Below, piece by piece: positions 35,680-44,503 of a stretch of 64,000 bases of DNA. The DNA is from an uncultured Clostridia bacterium (lineage in GTDB: Bacteria; Bacillota; Clostridia; Oscillospirales; Oscillospiraceae), in assembly GCA_947173485.1 (NCBI GenBank), contig CAMWFH010000006.1, forward strand, positions 30,187-94,186. Direction: 5' to 3'. Under the pieces are notes generated by a model. The model did no database searches. It was not told the origin of the DNA and was given only the letters and a program-made list of their open reading frames with translations. The stretch's first letter is position 1; every line of letters starts with the position of its first letter. The translations under genes and the position numbers were made by a program.

Positions 35680-36359
35680 CAGGGCACCTCCTTCGGGACA
35701 CAGACCACCGTGCCCTTCTCGTCCACGGTGAGCAGAAAGACATGGCGGGGGTCCGGGATGTTCCGCGCCCGGAGCTGCCGGACCAGCCAGGCCTGGTCGA
35801 AGCCCCGGGCCTCCAGGCCCCGGCGGATGACCCGGCCGTCGTTGATCACCACCACCGGCAGTGTCACGTCGTCCTGGGCTTCCAGCTGGAGGACGCTGGG
35901 GGTCACGGGGGATTCCTTGGTGTAGGGCAGGACGGACACGCTGCCGTTGGTCTCCAGGATGGCGTACTTCACGGCAGAGAGGTCGCTGATGCCCTGGCCC
36001 CGGAGGACCTCGAACAGCTCGTCCACCGTGAAGCGGTTCCGGGCCATGGCCTTCTGCTGGACTTTCCCGTTTTGGACCAGGATGGTGGGGTGGCCGCAGG
36101 CCAAGTCCCGGAAGCGCACGGAGCGCAGGCTCAAAAAGCTGAGGAGCATGGACAGGGAGAACAGGGTGACGATCGGCAGGACACCGTTGACCAGGGGGAT
36201 GCCAAAATCCTGCATGGGCACCGCCGCCAGGTCGGAGATGATCAGGGTCAGCACCAGCTCGCTGGGCTCCAGCTCGCCGATCTGCCGCTTGCCCATCAGC
36301 CGCAGGCCCACCATCAGGATGCAGTAGAGCAGGATCGTTCGGATAAAAGCAGTTACCAT
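35679..36359 (-). CDS. DUF421 (YetF-type) membrane protein
   Basis: The 226-residue protein has two to three N-terminal membrane helices (about 1-75) including the family motif LMGKRQIGELEPSEL. A cytosolic domain contains RFTVDELFEVLRGQGISDLSAVKYAI and ETNGSVSVL. ATG 36359 is fixed by CAGGAGGC. A longer open frame to 36605 is antisense to the glmS leader and is rejected. YetF-type proteins are spore- or envelope-associated in bacilli, with unknown activity. Confidence 0.9.
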   Translation of the reverse strand: MVTAFIRTILLYCILMVGLRLMGKRQIGELEPSELVLTLIISDLAAVPMQDFGIPLVNGVLPIVTLFSLSMLLSFLSLRSVRFRDLACGHPTILVQNGKVQQKAMARNRFTVDELFEVLRGQGISDLSAVKYAILETNGSVSVLPYTKESPVTPSVLQLEAQDDVTLPVVVINDGRVIRRGLEARGFDQAWLVRQLRARNIPDPRHVFLLTVDEKGTVVCVPKEVP

Positions 36360-36474
36360 ATGCGAAGCCTCCTGGGCCAGTATGCGCCGGGAGGCGGGGA
36401 AATATGCGTTCATACCGCCTAAAAAGGGCGATGTGATAGAGATCGCGGAGGGAAAGGAGGACCCACCACCAACA

Positions 36475-36645
36475 GCGCCAGCGCTCGCCGGGGACTTGCC
36501 GGCGAGACGACGAGGAGAGGGGAGCATCGAGAGTTTCGGCGGATGCCCCTCCGCGCTGCCGGGCGCGTGACACCGCAGGCAAATACCCGGGCGACCGGGG
36601 AACAAAGGGGCGGTGACCGGAAAAGAGGCACAAATGGCCGCGAGT
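36475..36645 (+). promoter_or_regulatory. glmS ribozyme (glucosamine-6-phosphate riboswitch)
   Basis: The leader of glmS carries the conserved core of the glmS self-cleaving ribozyme. GCGCC stands directly after the scissile A (cleavage expected between 36474 and 36475). Then come GACGACGAGGA (36506-36516), ATCGAGAGTTTCGGCGGATG (36527-36545) closing a hairpin, and downstream GTGAC segments at 36568 and 36614 that belong to the pseudoknotted P3-P4 domain. Glucosamine-6-phosphate acts as cofactor for cleavage, exposing the downstream mRNA to decay and lowering GlmS synthesis. It ends about 40 bases before the glmS ribosome binding site. The rest of 36360-36683 holds only promoter-like AT stretches and the divergent DUF421 leader. 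Confidence 0.93.
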
Positions 36646-36683
36646 TTGTCCTCCTATCTATGAAAAACGGAGGAATATAGTGT

Positions 36684-38528
36684 ATGTGCGGGATCGTAGG
36701 ATATGTAGGCCGGGAGCAGGCGGCGCCCATCCTGCTGGAGGGGCTGAGCCGGCTGGAGTACCGGGGGTATGACAGCGCCGGCGTGGCGGTCTGCTCCGCC
36801 GGGGAGGGCCGGCTGGAGGTGGCCAAGGCCAAGGGGCGGCTGAAGATCTTGTCCGATATGCTCCACGGCGGCGCCGACATCAGCGGTACCACCGGCATCG
36901 GCCACACCCGCTGGGCCACCCATGGCGCCCCCAGCGATGTCAACTCCCACCCCCAGGTGAGCCGCAGCGGCAGGATCGCCGTGGTCCACAACGGGATCAT
37001 CGAGAACTACGCGGAGCTGAAGGCGTTTTTGAAGGAGCAGGGGATCCCCTTCGCCTCGGAGACCGATACGGAGGTGGTGGCCCAGCTCATCGAGTATTTC
37101 CTGGAGACGGATAAGGTGGGCCTCCTGGAGGCGGTGGGCCGGGTGCTGCGGCGGATCGAGGGGGCCTATGCCCTGGGCATCGTCTCCGCCGACGTGCCGG
37201 GACAGATCATCGCCGTGCGGAAGGACAGCCCCCTGATCCTGGGCCAGGGCCAGGACTTCCATATGCTGGCCAGCGATGTCACCGCCATCATCCAGCACAC
37301 CCGGGATGTGATCTACCTGGAGGACGGGGAGCTGGCGGTGCTGACCACAGAGGGCATCCAGTGCTACAGCCAGCTGATGGTCCCCATCGAGAAGAAGGTC
37401 TCCCATGTGGATTGGGAGATCGACGCGGCGGAGAAGGGCGGCTATGAACACTTCATGTTCAAGGAGATCATGGAGCAGCCGGACGCCCTCCGCCGGGCCA
37501 TCTCCCCCCGGATCGCGGAGGGGCAGGTGGTGCTGGAGGACTTCCACCTGGACGAGGCGTACCTGAAGAGCCTGGAGAAGATCTACATCGTGGCCTGCGG
37601 CTCCTCCTACCATGTGGGCATGGTGGAGAAGTACATCTTCGAGCGGCTGCTGCGGATCCCGGTGGAGGTGGCCCTGGCCTCGGAGTTCCGGTATATGGAG
37701 CCCATCGTCACCCAGCGGACCCTGGTGGTGGTCATCAGCCAGTCCGGCGAGACCCTGGACAGCATGGCCGCCCTCCGGGAGGCCAAGCGGCTGGGGGCCA
37801 AGGTGCTGTCGGTAGTCAACGTGGTGGGCAGCTCCATCGCCCGGGAGAGCGACCAGGTCCTCTATACCTGGGCCGGCCCGGAGATCGCCGTGGCCACCAC
37901 CAAGGGCTACTCCACCCAGCTGGCGGTGCTGGACCTGCTGGCCCTCTATCTGGGCCGGCTGCTGGGCACCGTCTCCCAGGAGACCTATGACCAGGGCGTG
38001 GCGGCGCTGGAGGCCCTGCCGGAGCAGATGGAGCGGGTGCTGGAGCGGCGGGAGGATATCCAGTATTATGCCAGCCAGTACTTCAACCACAACAGCGTCT
38101 TTTTCATCGGACGCAACCTGGACTATGCCATGGGCCTGGAGGGATCCCTGAAGCTGAAGGAGATCTCCTACATCCACTCCGAGGCCTACGCCTCCGGCGA
38201 GCTGAAGCACGGCACCATCAGCCTGATCGAGGAGGGGACCCTGGTCATCGCCCTGGGCACCTGCGGCCGGCTCTTCGACAAGGCCATGAGCAACGTGGCC
38301 GAGGTCCGCAGCCGGGGGGCCGACGTGCTGGCCCTGACCACCGAGAGCCGCCAGGAGGACATGGCCCACGCCGCCAGCGGCGTCATCACCATCCCCGACG
38401 CGGCGGAGATCGCCCTGCCCAGCCTGGGCGTGGTGCCCCTCCAGCTGTTCGCCTACTATGTGGCCCTCATGCGGGGGTGCGACATCGACAAGCCCCGGAA
38501 CCTGGCGAAGTCCGTCACGGTCGAATAG
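36684..38528 (+). CDS. glmS: Glutamine-fructose-6-phosphate aminotransferase (isomerizing) GlmS
   Basis: The 614-residue enzyme makes glucosamine-6-phosphate for peptidoglycan and other amino sugars. The N-terminal glutaminase domain (about 1-240) begins MCGIVGYVG with the catalytic Cys2. TRWATHGAP and the GIIENY motif follow. Two SIS sugar-isomerase domains lie at about 285-415 and 455-600 (CGSSYHVG, SQSGETLDS, ATTKGYSTQ, GEL-KHG). The C-terminal KSVTVE matches the essential tail. It is controlled by the ribozyme in its leader and ends at a strong terminator. Confidence 0.97.
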   Translation: MCGIVGYVGREQAAPILLEGLSRLEYRGYDSAGVAVCSAGEGRLEVAKAKGRLKILSDMLHGGADISGTTGIGHTRWATHGAPSDVNSHPQVSRSGRIAVVHNGIIENYAELKAFLKEQGIPFASETDTEVVAQLIEYFLETDKVGLLEAVGRVLRRIEGAYALGIVSADVPGQIIAVRKDSPLILGQGQDFHMLASDVTAIIQHTRDVIYLEDGELAVLTTEGIQCYSQLMVPIEKKVSHVDWEIDAAEKGGYEHFMFKEIMEQPDALRRAISPRIAEGQVVLEDFHLDEAYLKSLEKIYIVACGSSYHVGMVEKYIFERLLRIPVEVALASEFRYMEPIVTQRTLVVVISQSGETLDSMAALREAKRLGAKVLSVVNVVGSSIARESDQVLYTWAGPEIAVATTKGYSTQLAVLDLLALYLGRLLGTVSQETYDQGVAALEALPEQMERVLERREDIQYYASQYFNHNSVFFIGRNLDYAMGLEGSLKLKEISYIHSEAYASGELKHGTISLIEEGTLVIALGTCGRLFDKAMSNVAEVRSRGADVLALTTESRQEDMAHAASGVITIPDAAEIALPSLGVVPLQLFAYYVALMRGCDIDKPRNLAKSVTVE

Positions 38529-38540
38529 TAAAAGCATACA

Positions 38541-38567
38541 AAAAAGGCCCGGAAACGGGCCTTTTTG
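38541..38567. terminator. Bidirectional terminator after glmS
   Basis: GGCCCG-GAAA-CGGGCC (38546-38561) flanked by A5 and T5, so it can serve both glmS (stop 38528) and the convergent hscC-like gene (stop 38592). Confidence 0.9.
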
Positions 38568-38591
38568 CTGCCTATTATACTTGTAAAGGAA

Positions 38592-40295
38592 CTACATATC
38601 GCGGAAGCGGTCCAGGGGGTCGGTATCGATCTGGTCTAAGAAGGCGGAGACCTCCTTCCGCTCCCGGACGATCTTCCAGCTCTCCTGGCTCTCCAGAGCG
38701 GCGGTGAAGCGGCTGGCGGCCTGCTGGATGAAGGGGCGCAGGTCCGGGGCGCACTCGGCGAACAGCCGCTCGATCCGGGCGGTGAGGGCCCGGTTCTCCT
38801 CCTGGTCCCGGGGGTGCAGCTTCAGGGCCGACAGCTCCCGGAGGCGGCGCTGGGCCTCCCGCTCGTCCATGCCGCCGGGGCGGCCGATCAGCAGCTGGTG
38901 CCGCTCGCCGGTGGAGATGACCGTGGCCTCCACCTCCAAGAGGCCGTTGATATCGTAGGTGAAGCGCACGTCCGCCCCCTCCCGGCCCTTGGGGGCCCGG
39001 GGGATCGGCAGCTCCAGCTGGCCTAGGAGGGTGTTGTCCCCGGCGTAGAGCTGCTCCCCCTGGTAGATCCGAAAGATCATCTTGGCCTGGCCATCGGCGG
39101 TGGTGACATACCGCCGCTGCTTGCTGCTGGGCAGGACGCTGTTCCGGGAGATGATGGGGGACAGCAGCTCCCGGCCATTGGGGGCGGCCCAGTCGATGAT
39201 GTTGGTGCCCAGGGTGAAGGGGCAAATGTCCGTCAGCACCACCTCCCGCAGCTCCTCCCGCCGCTCCTTGATGGCGGCGTAGATCGCGGCCCCCAGGGCT
39301 ACCGCCGTATCCGTCCCGGCGCTGTCCCGAAGGGGCCGGTGGAGCAGCTCCGTCAGATACTGCCGCACCAGGGGCATCCGGCAGCTGCCGCCCACCGGCA
39401 CCACGGCTGAGATCTCCGACAGGGGCAGGCCGCAGTCGCCCACCGCCCGGCTCACCGGGGCCCGCAGCCGGGAGAAGGGCCCGGCGCACAGCTCCAGCAG
39501 CTTGGGGGCGGTGAGGGTCATGCTGCCGGACAGATGCTCCCCGGCAACGGACATATGGACGGCGGCGGCCTGGCTGAGGCCCCGCTTGCACTGCTCCGCC
39601 TGCCGCAGCAGGATGGCCTGGGCGCTCTTGTCCACGCTCTCCCAGTCCAGGCCGTTCTCCCGGCAGAAGCCCTGGGCGATGGCCAGGTCGAAGTCGTCAC
39701 CTCCCAGACGGTCGTCGCCGCTGACGGCGATGACGCTGATCACATTGTCGAAGCACTCCACGATGGAGATGTCCAGGGTCCCCCCGCCGAAGTCGAAGAC
39801 CAGCAGGGTCTCGTCCTCCTCGTGGCCCAGGCGGCTGGCCAGGGCGGCGGCGGAGGGCTCGTTGATCAGCCGTTCCACCCGGAGCCCTGCCAGGGCCCCG
39901 GCCCGCTTGGTGGCGGCGCGCTGGGCCTCGGCGAAGTAGGCCGGCACGCTGATCACCGCCTCCGTCACCGGCTCCCCTAAAAACGCCTCCGCGTCCTCCT
40001 TCAGCCGCCGGAGGACCAGGGCGCTCAGCTCCTCTGGAGTGAAGGTCCGGTCCGCCAAGTGGAACTGCCGGCTCTTCCCCATCCAGCGCTTGAAGGAGGC
40101 GGCGGACCGGTCCGGGCAGCTCACCAGCCGGTCACGGGCCGCCTGGCCCACCAGCACCGTTCCATCCTCGTCGATGCTGACGGCGCTGGGGGTGAGGCAG
40201 CTGCCGGCGGCGTTGGGGATCAGCACCGCCCGCCCCTCCCGCCAGACGGCGGCCAGGCTGTTGGTGGTCCCCAGGTCGATCCCGATAATGGGCAT
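38592..40295 (-). CDS. hscC: HscC-like Hsp70 chaperone
   Basis: The 567-residue Hsp70 protein is of the short HscC type: IGIDLGTTNS at 4-13, VFDFGGGTLDISIV near 175, a GGS(C)RMPLV phosphate-2 motif near 318, and a substrate-binding domain that keeps only the beta part and a short helical lid (about 395-567). It lacks the long DnaK lid and EEVD-type tail. ATG 40295 follows AAGGGAGGG. It lies 18 bases downstream of a J-domain membrane protein, which is its probable dedicated co-chaperone. Confidence 0.88.
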   Translation of the reverse strand: MPIIGIDLGTTNSLAAVWREGRAVLIPNAAGSCLTPSAVSIDEDGTVLVGQAARDRLVSCPDRSAASFKRWMGKSRQFHLADRTFTPEELSALVLRRLKEDAEAFLGEPVTEAVISVPAYFAEAQRAATKRAGALAGLRVERLINEPSAAALASRLGHEEDETLLVFDFGGGTLDISIVECFDNVISVIAVSGDDRLGGDDFDLAIAQGFCRENGLDWESVDKSAQAILLRQAEQCKRGLSQAAAVHMSVAGEHLSGSMTLTAPKLLELCAGPFSRLRAPVSRAVGDCGLPLSEISAVVPVGGSCRMPLVRQYLTELLHRPLRDSAGTDTAVALGAAIYAAIKERREELREVVLTDICPFTLGTNIIDWAAPNGRELLSPIISRNSVLPSSKQRRYVTTADGQAKMIFRIYQGEQLYAGDNTLLGQLELPIPRAPKGREGADVRFTYDINGLLEVEATVISTGERHQLLIGRPGGMDEREAQRRLRELSALKLHPRDQEENRALTARIERLFAECAPDLRPFIQQAASRFTAALESQESWKIVRERKEVSAFLDQIDTDPLDRFRDM

Positions 40296-40313
40296 GATGT
40301 CCGCCCTCCCTTG

Positions 40314-41063
40314 TCAATAGATGATCTCGCCCACCAGCCAGCTGAAGGCCAGGAAGAGCAGGATGAAAAGGACGCCGATGGCCGCGCTGCCCAGCTTCTC
40401 CCAGAGCCGCTGGGCCCTGGTCTTGCCCCGCTCCAGGGCCGAGGCCTGGAGCCGCCGCAGCTCCACCCGGCGGCGGTAAACGGGGGCGAGATGGCGGTAC
40501 AGCTCCCGCCGGAAGTCCCGCTCCCAGCGGATGTCGTTCTCCAGCTGGTAGAGGTCGTAGACGTAGTACAGCTCCTCGCACCCGGCCTCCGGCAGGGCCT
40601 CCTCCTCCAGCAGGGCGACCAGGCCGTCCATAAAGTCTAAGTCCCACATGACCAGCTGGAAGTCCTCCCCGGCCAGGTGGTCCGCCCAGACTTTGCTGTC
40701 ATTGGGCAGCGCTTGCAGCGCCTCCAGCTGGAGCTGGTCGATCCCCCGGACCTCCTCCCGCTGTTTTTCCAGTGCCTGGTCCAAGAAGGGCAGGATCTCC
40801 AGCGCCGGCGGCGCCGGACTGGTGGGAGCCGGAGAGACCGGGGAGACCGGCGGCGGGCCGGGGACATCGTCCTCCGATGGGGCGGTGGCCTGCCGCTCCC
40901 GCCAGCGGGCGGCCCGGAGGGCCTGCTGGTAGGCCTGGTACAGCCGCTGGAAGCCCTCCGGGTCCTCCTCGGGGTGGCAGTCCTTGGCCCGCTGGGCGTA
41001 GGCCCGGCGGACGGTGCGGCTGTCGCTGTTTGGAGGGATGCCTAAGATATCCCACGCATCCAA
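40314..41063 (-). CDS. J-domain membrane protein with HPE in place of HPD
   Basis: The 249-residue protein has a short J-like domain at about 1-52 (MDAWDILGIPP, then HPEEDPEGFQRLYQAY), a Pro/Ser-rich linker (about 62-90), a helical middle region, and one C-terminal membrane helix (about 226-247). The usual HPD tripeptide reads HPE. This variant recurs in J proteins paired with HscC-type Hsp70s, so it may be specific rather than inactive. The C-terminal tail anchor would put the J domain on the cytosolic membrane face. It lies between proA and hscC, which read in the same direction. Confidence 0.8.
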   Translation of the reverse strand: MDAWDILGIPPNSDSRTVRRAYAQRAKDCHPEEDPEGFQRLYQAYQQALRAARWRERQATAPSEDDVPGPPPVSPVSPAPTSPAPPALEILPFLDQALEKQREEVRGIDQLQLEALQALPNDSKVWADHLAGEDFQLVMWDLDFMDGLVALLEEEALPEAGCEELYYVYDLYQLENDIRWERDFRRELYRHLAPVYRRRVELRRLQASALERGKTRAQRLWEKLGSAAIGVLFILLFLAFSWLVGEIIY

Positions 41064-41106
41064 GGGGCGCTCACCTCCTACACGTTTGCCGGCCAGACCG
41101 GCGCTC

Positions 41107-42363
41107 TCAGCGGATCTGTCCGTTCCCGCAGACGGTGAACTTAAAGGAACACAGCTCCTGGAGCCCCATAGGGCCGCGGGCGTGGAGCTTCTGGGTGGAG
41201 ATGCCCATCTCGCACCCCAGGCCGAACTCCCCGCCGTCGGTGAACCGGGTGGACACGTTCCAATACACCGCCGCGCTGTCCACCTGGGCCAGGAAGGCGC
41301 CGGCGGCGCGCTCGTCGCCGGTGACGATGCAGTCGCTGTGACCGGTGGAGTGGGCGGCGATATGGGCGATGGCCTCCTCCAGGCTGTCCACCACCTTCAC
41401 CGCTAAGATATAGTCCAAGAACTCGGTGTCGAAATCCTCCGGCCCCGCGTGGACGCCGGAGATGATCTGGGCGGCCCTCTCATCCAGCCGCAGCTGTACG
41501 GGCTGTTTGCCGGCGACGATGCGGTCCCCTGTCAGCCTCCCCTTCAGCCGGGGCAGGAAGGCACGGGCAACGTCCTTGTGGACCAGGCAGACCTCGGCGG
41601 CGTTGCAGACGCTGGGGCGGCTGGTCTTAGCGTTCTCCAGGATGTCGAGAGCCATGTCCAGATCGGCGGCGGCGTCCACATAGATATGGCAGATGCCGGT
41701 GCCGGTCTCCAGGCAGGGCACCGTGGCCCCCTCCACGCAGGCCTGGATCAGCCCTTTGCCCCCACGGGGGATCAGCAGGTCGATAAGGCCCCTGGCGTGC
41801 ATCAGCTCCTGGGCGCTCTCCCGGGAGGTGTCCTCCACCAGGCAGAGGGCGCTCTCCGGCAGGCCCGCCGCCTGGAGCCCCCGGCCCAGGGCGGCCACGA
41901 TGGCGGCGGCGGACCGGTGGGCCTCCTTGCCGCAGCGCAGGACGCAGGCGGACCCGGCCTTGATCGCCAGGGCGGCGGCGTCGCTGGTGACGTTGGGGCG
42001 GCTCTCGTAGATGATGGCGATGACCCCCATGGGCACAGAGACCTTTCGGATGGTCATCCCGTTGGGCCGCTCCACCCGGCTCAGCTCCCGGCCCACCGGG
42101 TCCGGCAGGGCCGCCACCTCCCGGATGCCCTGGGCCATGCCGGCGATGCGTTTTTCGTCCAGGGCCAGCCGGTCCAGCATCACCGGGGAAATAGTGTTCC
42201 GGGCCGCGTCCAGGTCCGCCCGGTTGGCGGCCAGGATGGGGGCGGCGTCCGCCTCCAGGGCATCGGCCATGGCCAGCAGGGCCCGGTTTTTGGTATCGGT
42301 GTCCGCCAGGGCCATGGCCGTTTTCGCTGCCTTGGCCTGCTGGAGGAGTTCTTGTGTCGTCAT
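41107..42363 (-). CDS. proA: Glutamate-5-semialdehyde dehydrogenase (gamma-glutamyl phosphate reductase)
   Basis: The 418-residue enzyme carries out the second step of proline synthesis, NADPH-dependent reduction of gamma-glutamyl phosphate. [17 protein letters not shown] near residue 104 and RGGKGLIQ near 199 are typical, and the catalytic Cys lies in [12 protein letters not shown] near 255. ATG 42363 follows AAAGGAG; an upstream extension to 42423 is unsupported. proC and proB lie 2 kb away on the same strand but are separated by a LysR/LysE module. Confidence 0.95.
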   Translation of the reverse strand: MTTQELLQQAKAAKTAMALADTDTKNRALLAMADALEADAAPILAANRADLDAARNTISPVMLDRLALDEKRIAGMAQGIREVAALPDPVGRELSRVERPNGMTIRKVSVPMGVIAIIYESRPNVTSDAAALAIKAGSACVLRCGKEAHRSAAAIVAALGRGLQAAGLPESALCLVEDTSRESAQELMHARGLIDLLIPRGGKGLIQACVEGATVPCLETGTGICHIYVDAAADLDMALDILENAKTSRPSVCNAAEVCLVHKDVARAFLPRLKGRLTGDRIVAGKQPVQLRLDERAAQIISGVHAGPEDFDTEFLDYILAVKVVDSLEEAIAHIAAHSTGHSDCIVTGDERAAGAFLAQVDSAAVYWNVSTRFTDGGEFGLGCEMGISTQKLHARGPMGLQELCSFKFTVCGNGQIR

Positions 42364-42379
42364 AGGGCATTCTCCTTTT

Positions 42380-42892
42380 TTATGATGAGGCCGGCTCCCG
42401 CCAGCGCACATGGACAGTGACACTTCCCTCTCCCAGGTCCGTTTTGGGGAGAAGGAGGACGGAGCAGTAGGCGGTCAAGACCTGGTCGCTGCCGCCGTAG
42501 CTTTTAGGGGGGACACAGGCCAGGATAAGGCGGTAGTTGGGCGAGTTTTCCCACTGCGCAAACTCTACCAGCTGATACCACTCCGCATGATAGGACGCGC
42601 CTTCCCGAAAAAAGGCCAGGATGGCTGTGGATGTCTCGTAGTCACAGTCTGCCAGGACCTCCGCCAGAGCGGCCTGGTCCTCTGTGTCCAGCGGCAGGCC
42701 GCTTAAAAGCTCTGCCTGCTCCCGTCTGCTTTGCAGGACGGCGGAAAATGTGTATCGGTGGTCCGGGAACAGCGCCGCCGTGGAGCGGGATAGACGCACG
42801 GTCACGATCCCCTTCGGCGGCGGGGCGGCCTGACTGGCAGTCGCTCCCGCCGCCAGCAGCAGGCACAGCAGAACGGTCAGCAGCCGCTTCAT
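42380..42892 (-). CDS. Secreted protein of unknown function
   Basis: The 170-residue protein has a signal peptide (1-22, [18 protein letters not shown]) and a compact 148-residue exported domain with mixed alpha/beta character. AAAGGAGC precedes the ATG. It lies 12 bases after the LysE-type exporter and 16 bases before proA on the same strand, so the three are probably co-transcribed. I do not recognise a family. Confidence 0.65.
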   Translation of the reverse strand: MKRLLTVLLCLLLAAGATASQAAPPPKGIVTVRLSRSTAALFPDHRYTFSAVLQSRREQAELLSGLPLDTEDQAALAEVLADCDYETSTAILAFFREGASYHAEWYQLVEFAQWENSPNYRLILACVPPKSYGGSDQVLTAYCSVLLLPKTDLGEGSVTVHVRWREPASS

Positions 42893-42904
42893 AAGGGCTC
42901 CTTT

Positions 42905-43501
42905 CTACTGATGGGGCCACACCATGCTCACCGCGCACAGGGCCAGCGCCGCCGCCATCACCGCGTCCACCGCCCGCCGGTGGCGGGCAAACAGCTTTTG
43001 GAGGGAGGCCCCGGCGAACAGCCAGACCAGGTTGGCCACAGGCCCTGTAAAGGGCAGGAACAGTCCTACCACCAGCAGAGCCCAGAAGGAGCGGGTGTAG
43101 GGCAGCACATAGCCCGCCAGGGCGGTCATGCAGAACACGATGACCTTCACATTGGCTAGCTGGAGGAAATACCCCGTCCGAAAGCTGGGGGCGGCTGGGT
43201 CATCGTCTGCGTCCGCGCCGGAGGAACGGAGCATATGCCAGGCCATCCAGAGGATGTAGGCCGCGCCGATCCAGGTCAGGGCCCCCACATACTGGTCCAG
43301 GGCCGACCCCAAGAGCCAGGTGGCCAGCACCGCCAGCATGGACACGGTGAAAAAACCGCTGAACAGTCCCCGCCACTGGCGCAGGGCCGGGCCCCGCCCG
43401 TACCGCAAGGCGGCGGAGAGGGAGCAGAGATTGGCCGGGCCGGGGGTGATGCCGCCGACAAAGCAGTAGAGCAAAAACGAGGGGAGAAGGGAAACAGGCA
43501 T
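42905..43501 (-). CDS. LysE/RhtB-family amino-acid exporter
   Basis: The 198-residue protein has six membrane segments. The family signature GGITPGPANLCSLSAALRYG lies near residue 16 and the ANVKVIVFCMTAL motif near 115. Such exporters release lysine, arginine, homoserine, threonine or related amino acids. ATG 43501 is preferred over GTG 43510 because AAGGCGGTG lies upstream at better spacing. It diverges from a LysR-type regulator over a 116-base gap, the standard layout for substrate-induced exporters. Confidence 0.9.
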   Translation of the reverse strand: MPVSLLPSFLLYCFVGGITPGPANLCSLSAALRYGRGPALRQWRGLFSGFFTVSMLAVLATWLLGSALDQYVGALTWIGAAYILWMAWHMLRSSGADADDDPAAPSFRTGYFLQLANVKVIVFCMTALAGYVLPYTRSFWALLVVGLFLPFTGPVANLVWLFAGASLQKLFARHRRAVDAVMAAALALCAVSMVWPHQ

Positions 43502-43554
43502 AGGATACACCGCCTTTTATCAAGATGGGGCGATGATACCACTGCAAAAAGTAT

Positions 43555-43598
43555 TTGTAAAGCGAATGTTTTTGAAGTATACTATTGATAAGATCAAT
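43555..43598 (+). promoter_or_regulatory. Promoter and dyad operator of the LysR-type regulator
   Basis: TTGTAA (43555-43560), 17-base spacer, TATACT (43578-43583), then immediately a perfect dyad ATTGAT-AAG-ATCAAT (43584-43598). The dyad covers the expected transcription start, which fits LysR-type autoregulation; the lysE promoter must lie in the same gap. Confidence 0.65.
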
Positions 43599-43617
43599 GA
43601 ATAGGAGGCAGGCGTCA

Positions 43618-44502
43618 ATGGAACTGAAAAATCTGCGGGCTTTCCAGGCCGTGGTGGACCAGGGGAGCTACCAGCGGGCGGCGGAATTTCTGGGGTATAC
43701 CCAATCCACCATCACCGTCCAGATCCAGCAGCTGGAGGAGGAGCTGGGCGTTCCTCTGTTCCAGCGGGCGGGCCGGCGGATGGTCCTGACGGAGCTGGGC
43801 GCGGCGGCGCTGCCCCAGGCCCGCGCCCTGCTGGCGGCGGCGGACCGCTTATCGTCCATCGGTCAGGAGGTCCAGGGGCTGAGCGGCACGCTGCGGGTGG
43901 ATATGGCGGAGAGCCTGCTGTGCTACCAGATGCAGTCGATCATTCAGAAATTCCGGTCCATGGCCCCTGGGGTGCGCCTCATCATCCGCAGCCGCAACTG
44001 CCGCCAGATCGCTGACAACACCCGCAGCGGCGCCTGCGACCTGGGGGTGGGCTACGATATGGACTGGGACCGGGAGGTGCTGGAGGTCGAGCACCTGCGC
44101 TCCTACGCCATCGTGCTCCTGGCCGCGCCCTCCTTCCGTCAGCGGGACTTCACCACGCCCCACCAGCGCAAGGCCGTCTCCTATATCGCCGATGAGCCAG
44201 ACGGTATCTTCCGCTGCCAGATGGAGGCATATCTCCGGGAGCGGGACATCCGCCTGGACGAGACCATCGAGCTGTGGAGCATCGAGACCATCAAGCGGTG
44301 CGCCGCCAGCGGGCTGGGATTCGCCTTCCTGCCCCGGTATACCGTCCTGGAGGAGCTGGAGACGGGCCGGCTGGTGGAGCTGGACGCCCCTATCTCCGGC
44401 ATTATGGACCACCTTCTCTGCGCCTATCGGAAGGAGCGGTATGTCACGGCAGCTATGGCGCTGCTGATGGATCTGCTGCGGAGCGACCTGCTGCGGGGAT
44501 AG
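43618..44502 (+). CDS. LysR-family transcriptional regulator
   Basis: The 294-residue regulator has an N-terminal winged helix (about 1-60, AAEFLGYTQSTITVQIQQLEEELGVPLFQR) and a LysR effector-binding domain (about 88-290). ATG 43618 follows AGGAGGC. It diverges from the LysE-type exporter, so control of that gene in response to an amino acid is likely. It ends one base before the proB stop on the other strand, with no terminator hairpin between. Confidence 0.92.
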   Translation: MELKNLRAFQAVVDQGSYQRAAEFLGYTQSTITVQIQQLEEELGVPLFQRAGRRMVLTELGAAALPQARALLAAADRLSSIGQEVQGLSGTLRVDMAESLLCYQMQSIIQKFRSMAPGVRLIIRSRNCRQIADNTRSGACDLGVGYDMDWDREVLEVEHLRSYAIVLLAAPSFRQRDFTTPHQRKAVSYIADEPDGIFRCQMEAYLRERDIRLDETIELWSIETIKRCAASGLGFAFLPRYTVLEELETGRLVELDAPISGIMDHLLCAYRKERYVTAAMALLMDLLRSDLLRG

Positions 44503-44503
44503 G

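Noticed and set aside
35299..36633. A single 444-residue minus-strand frame across DUF4363 and DUF421
   Set aside because: Only its last 126 residues are real (DUF4363). The rest is out of frame with the DUF421 gene and antisense to the glmS leader.
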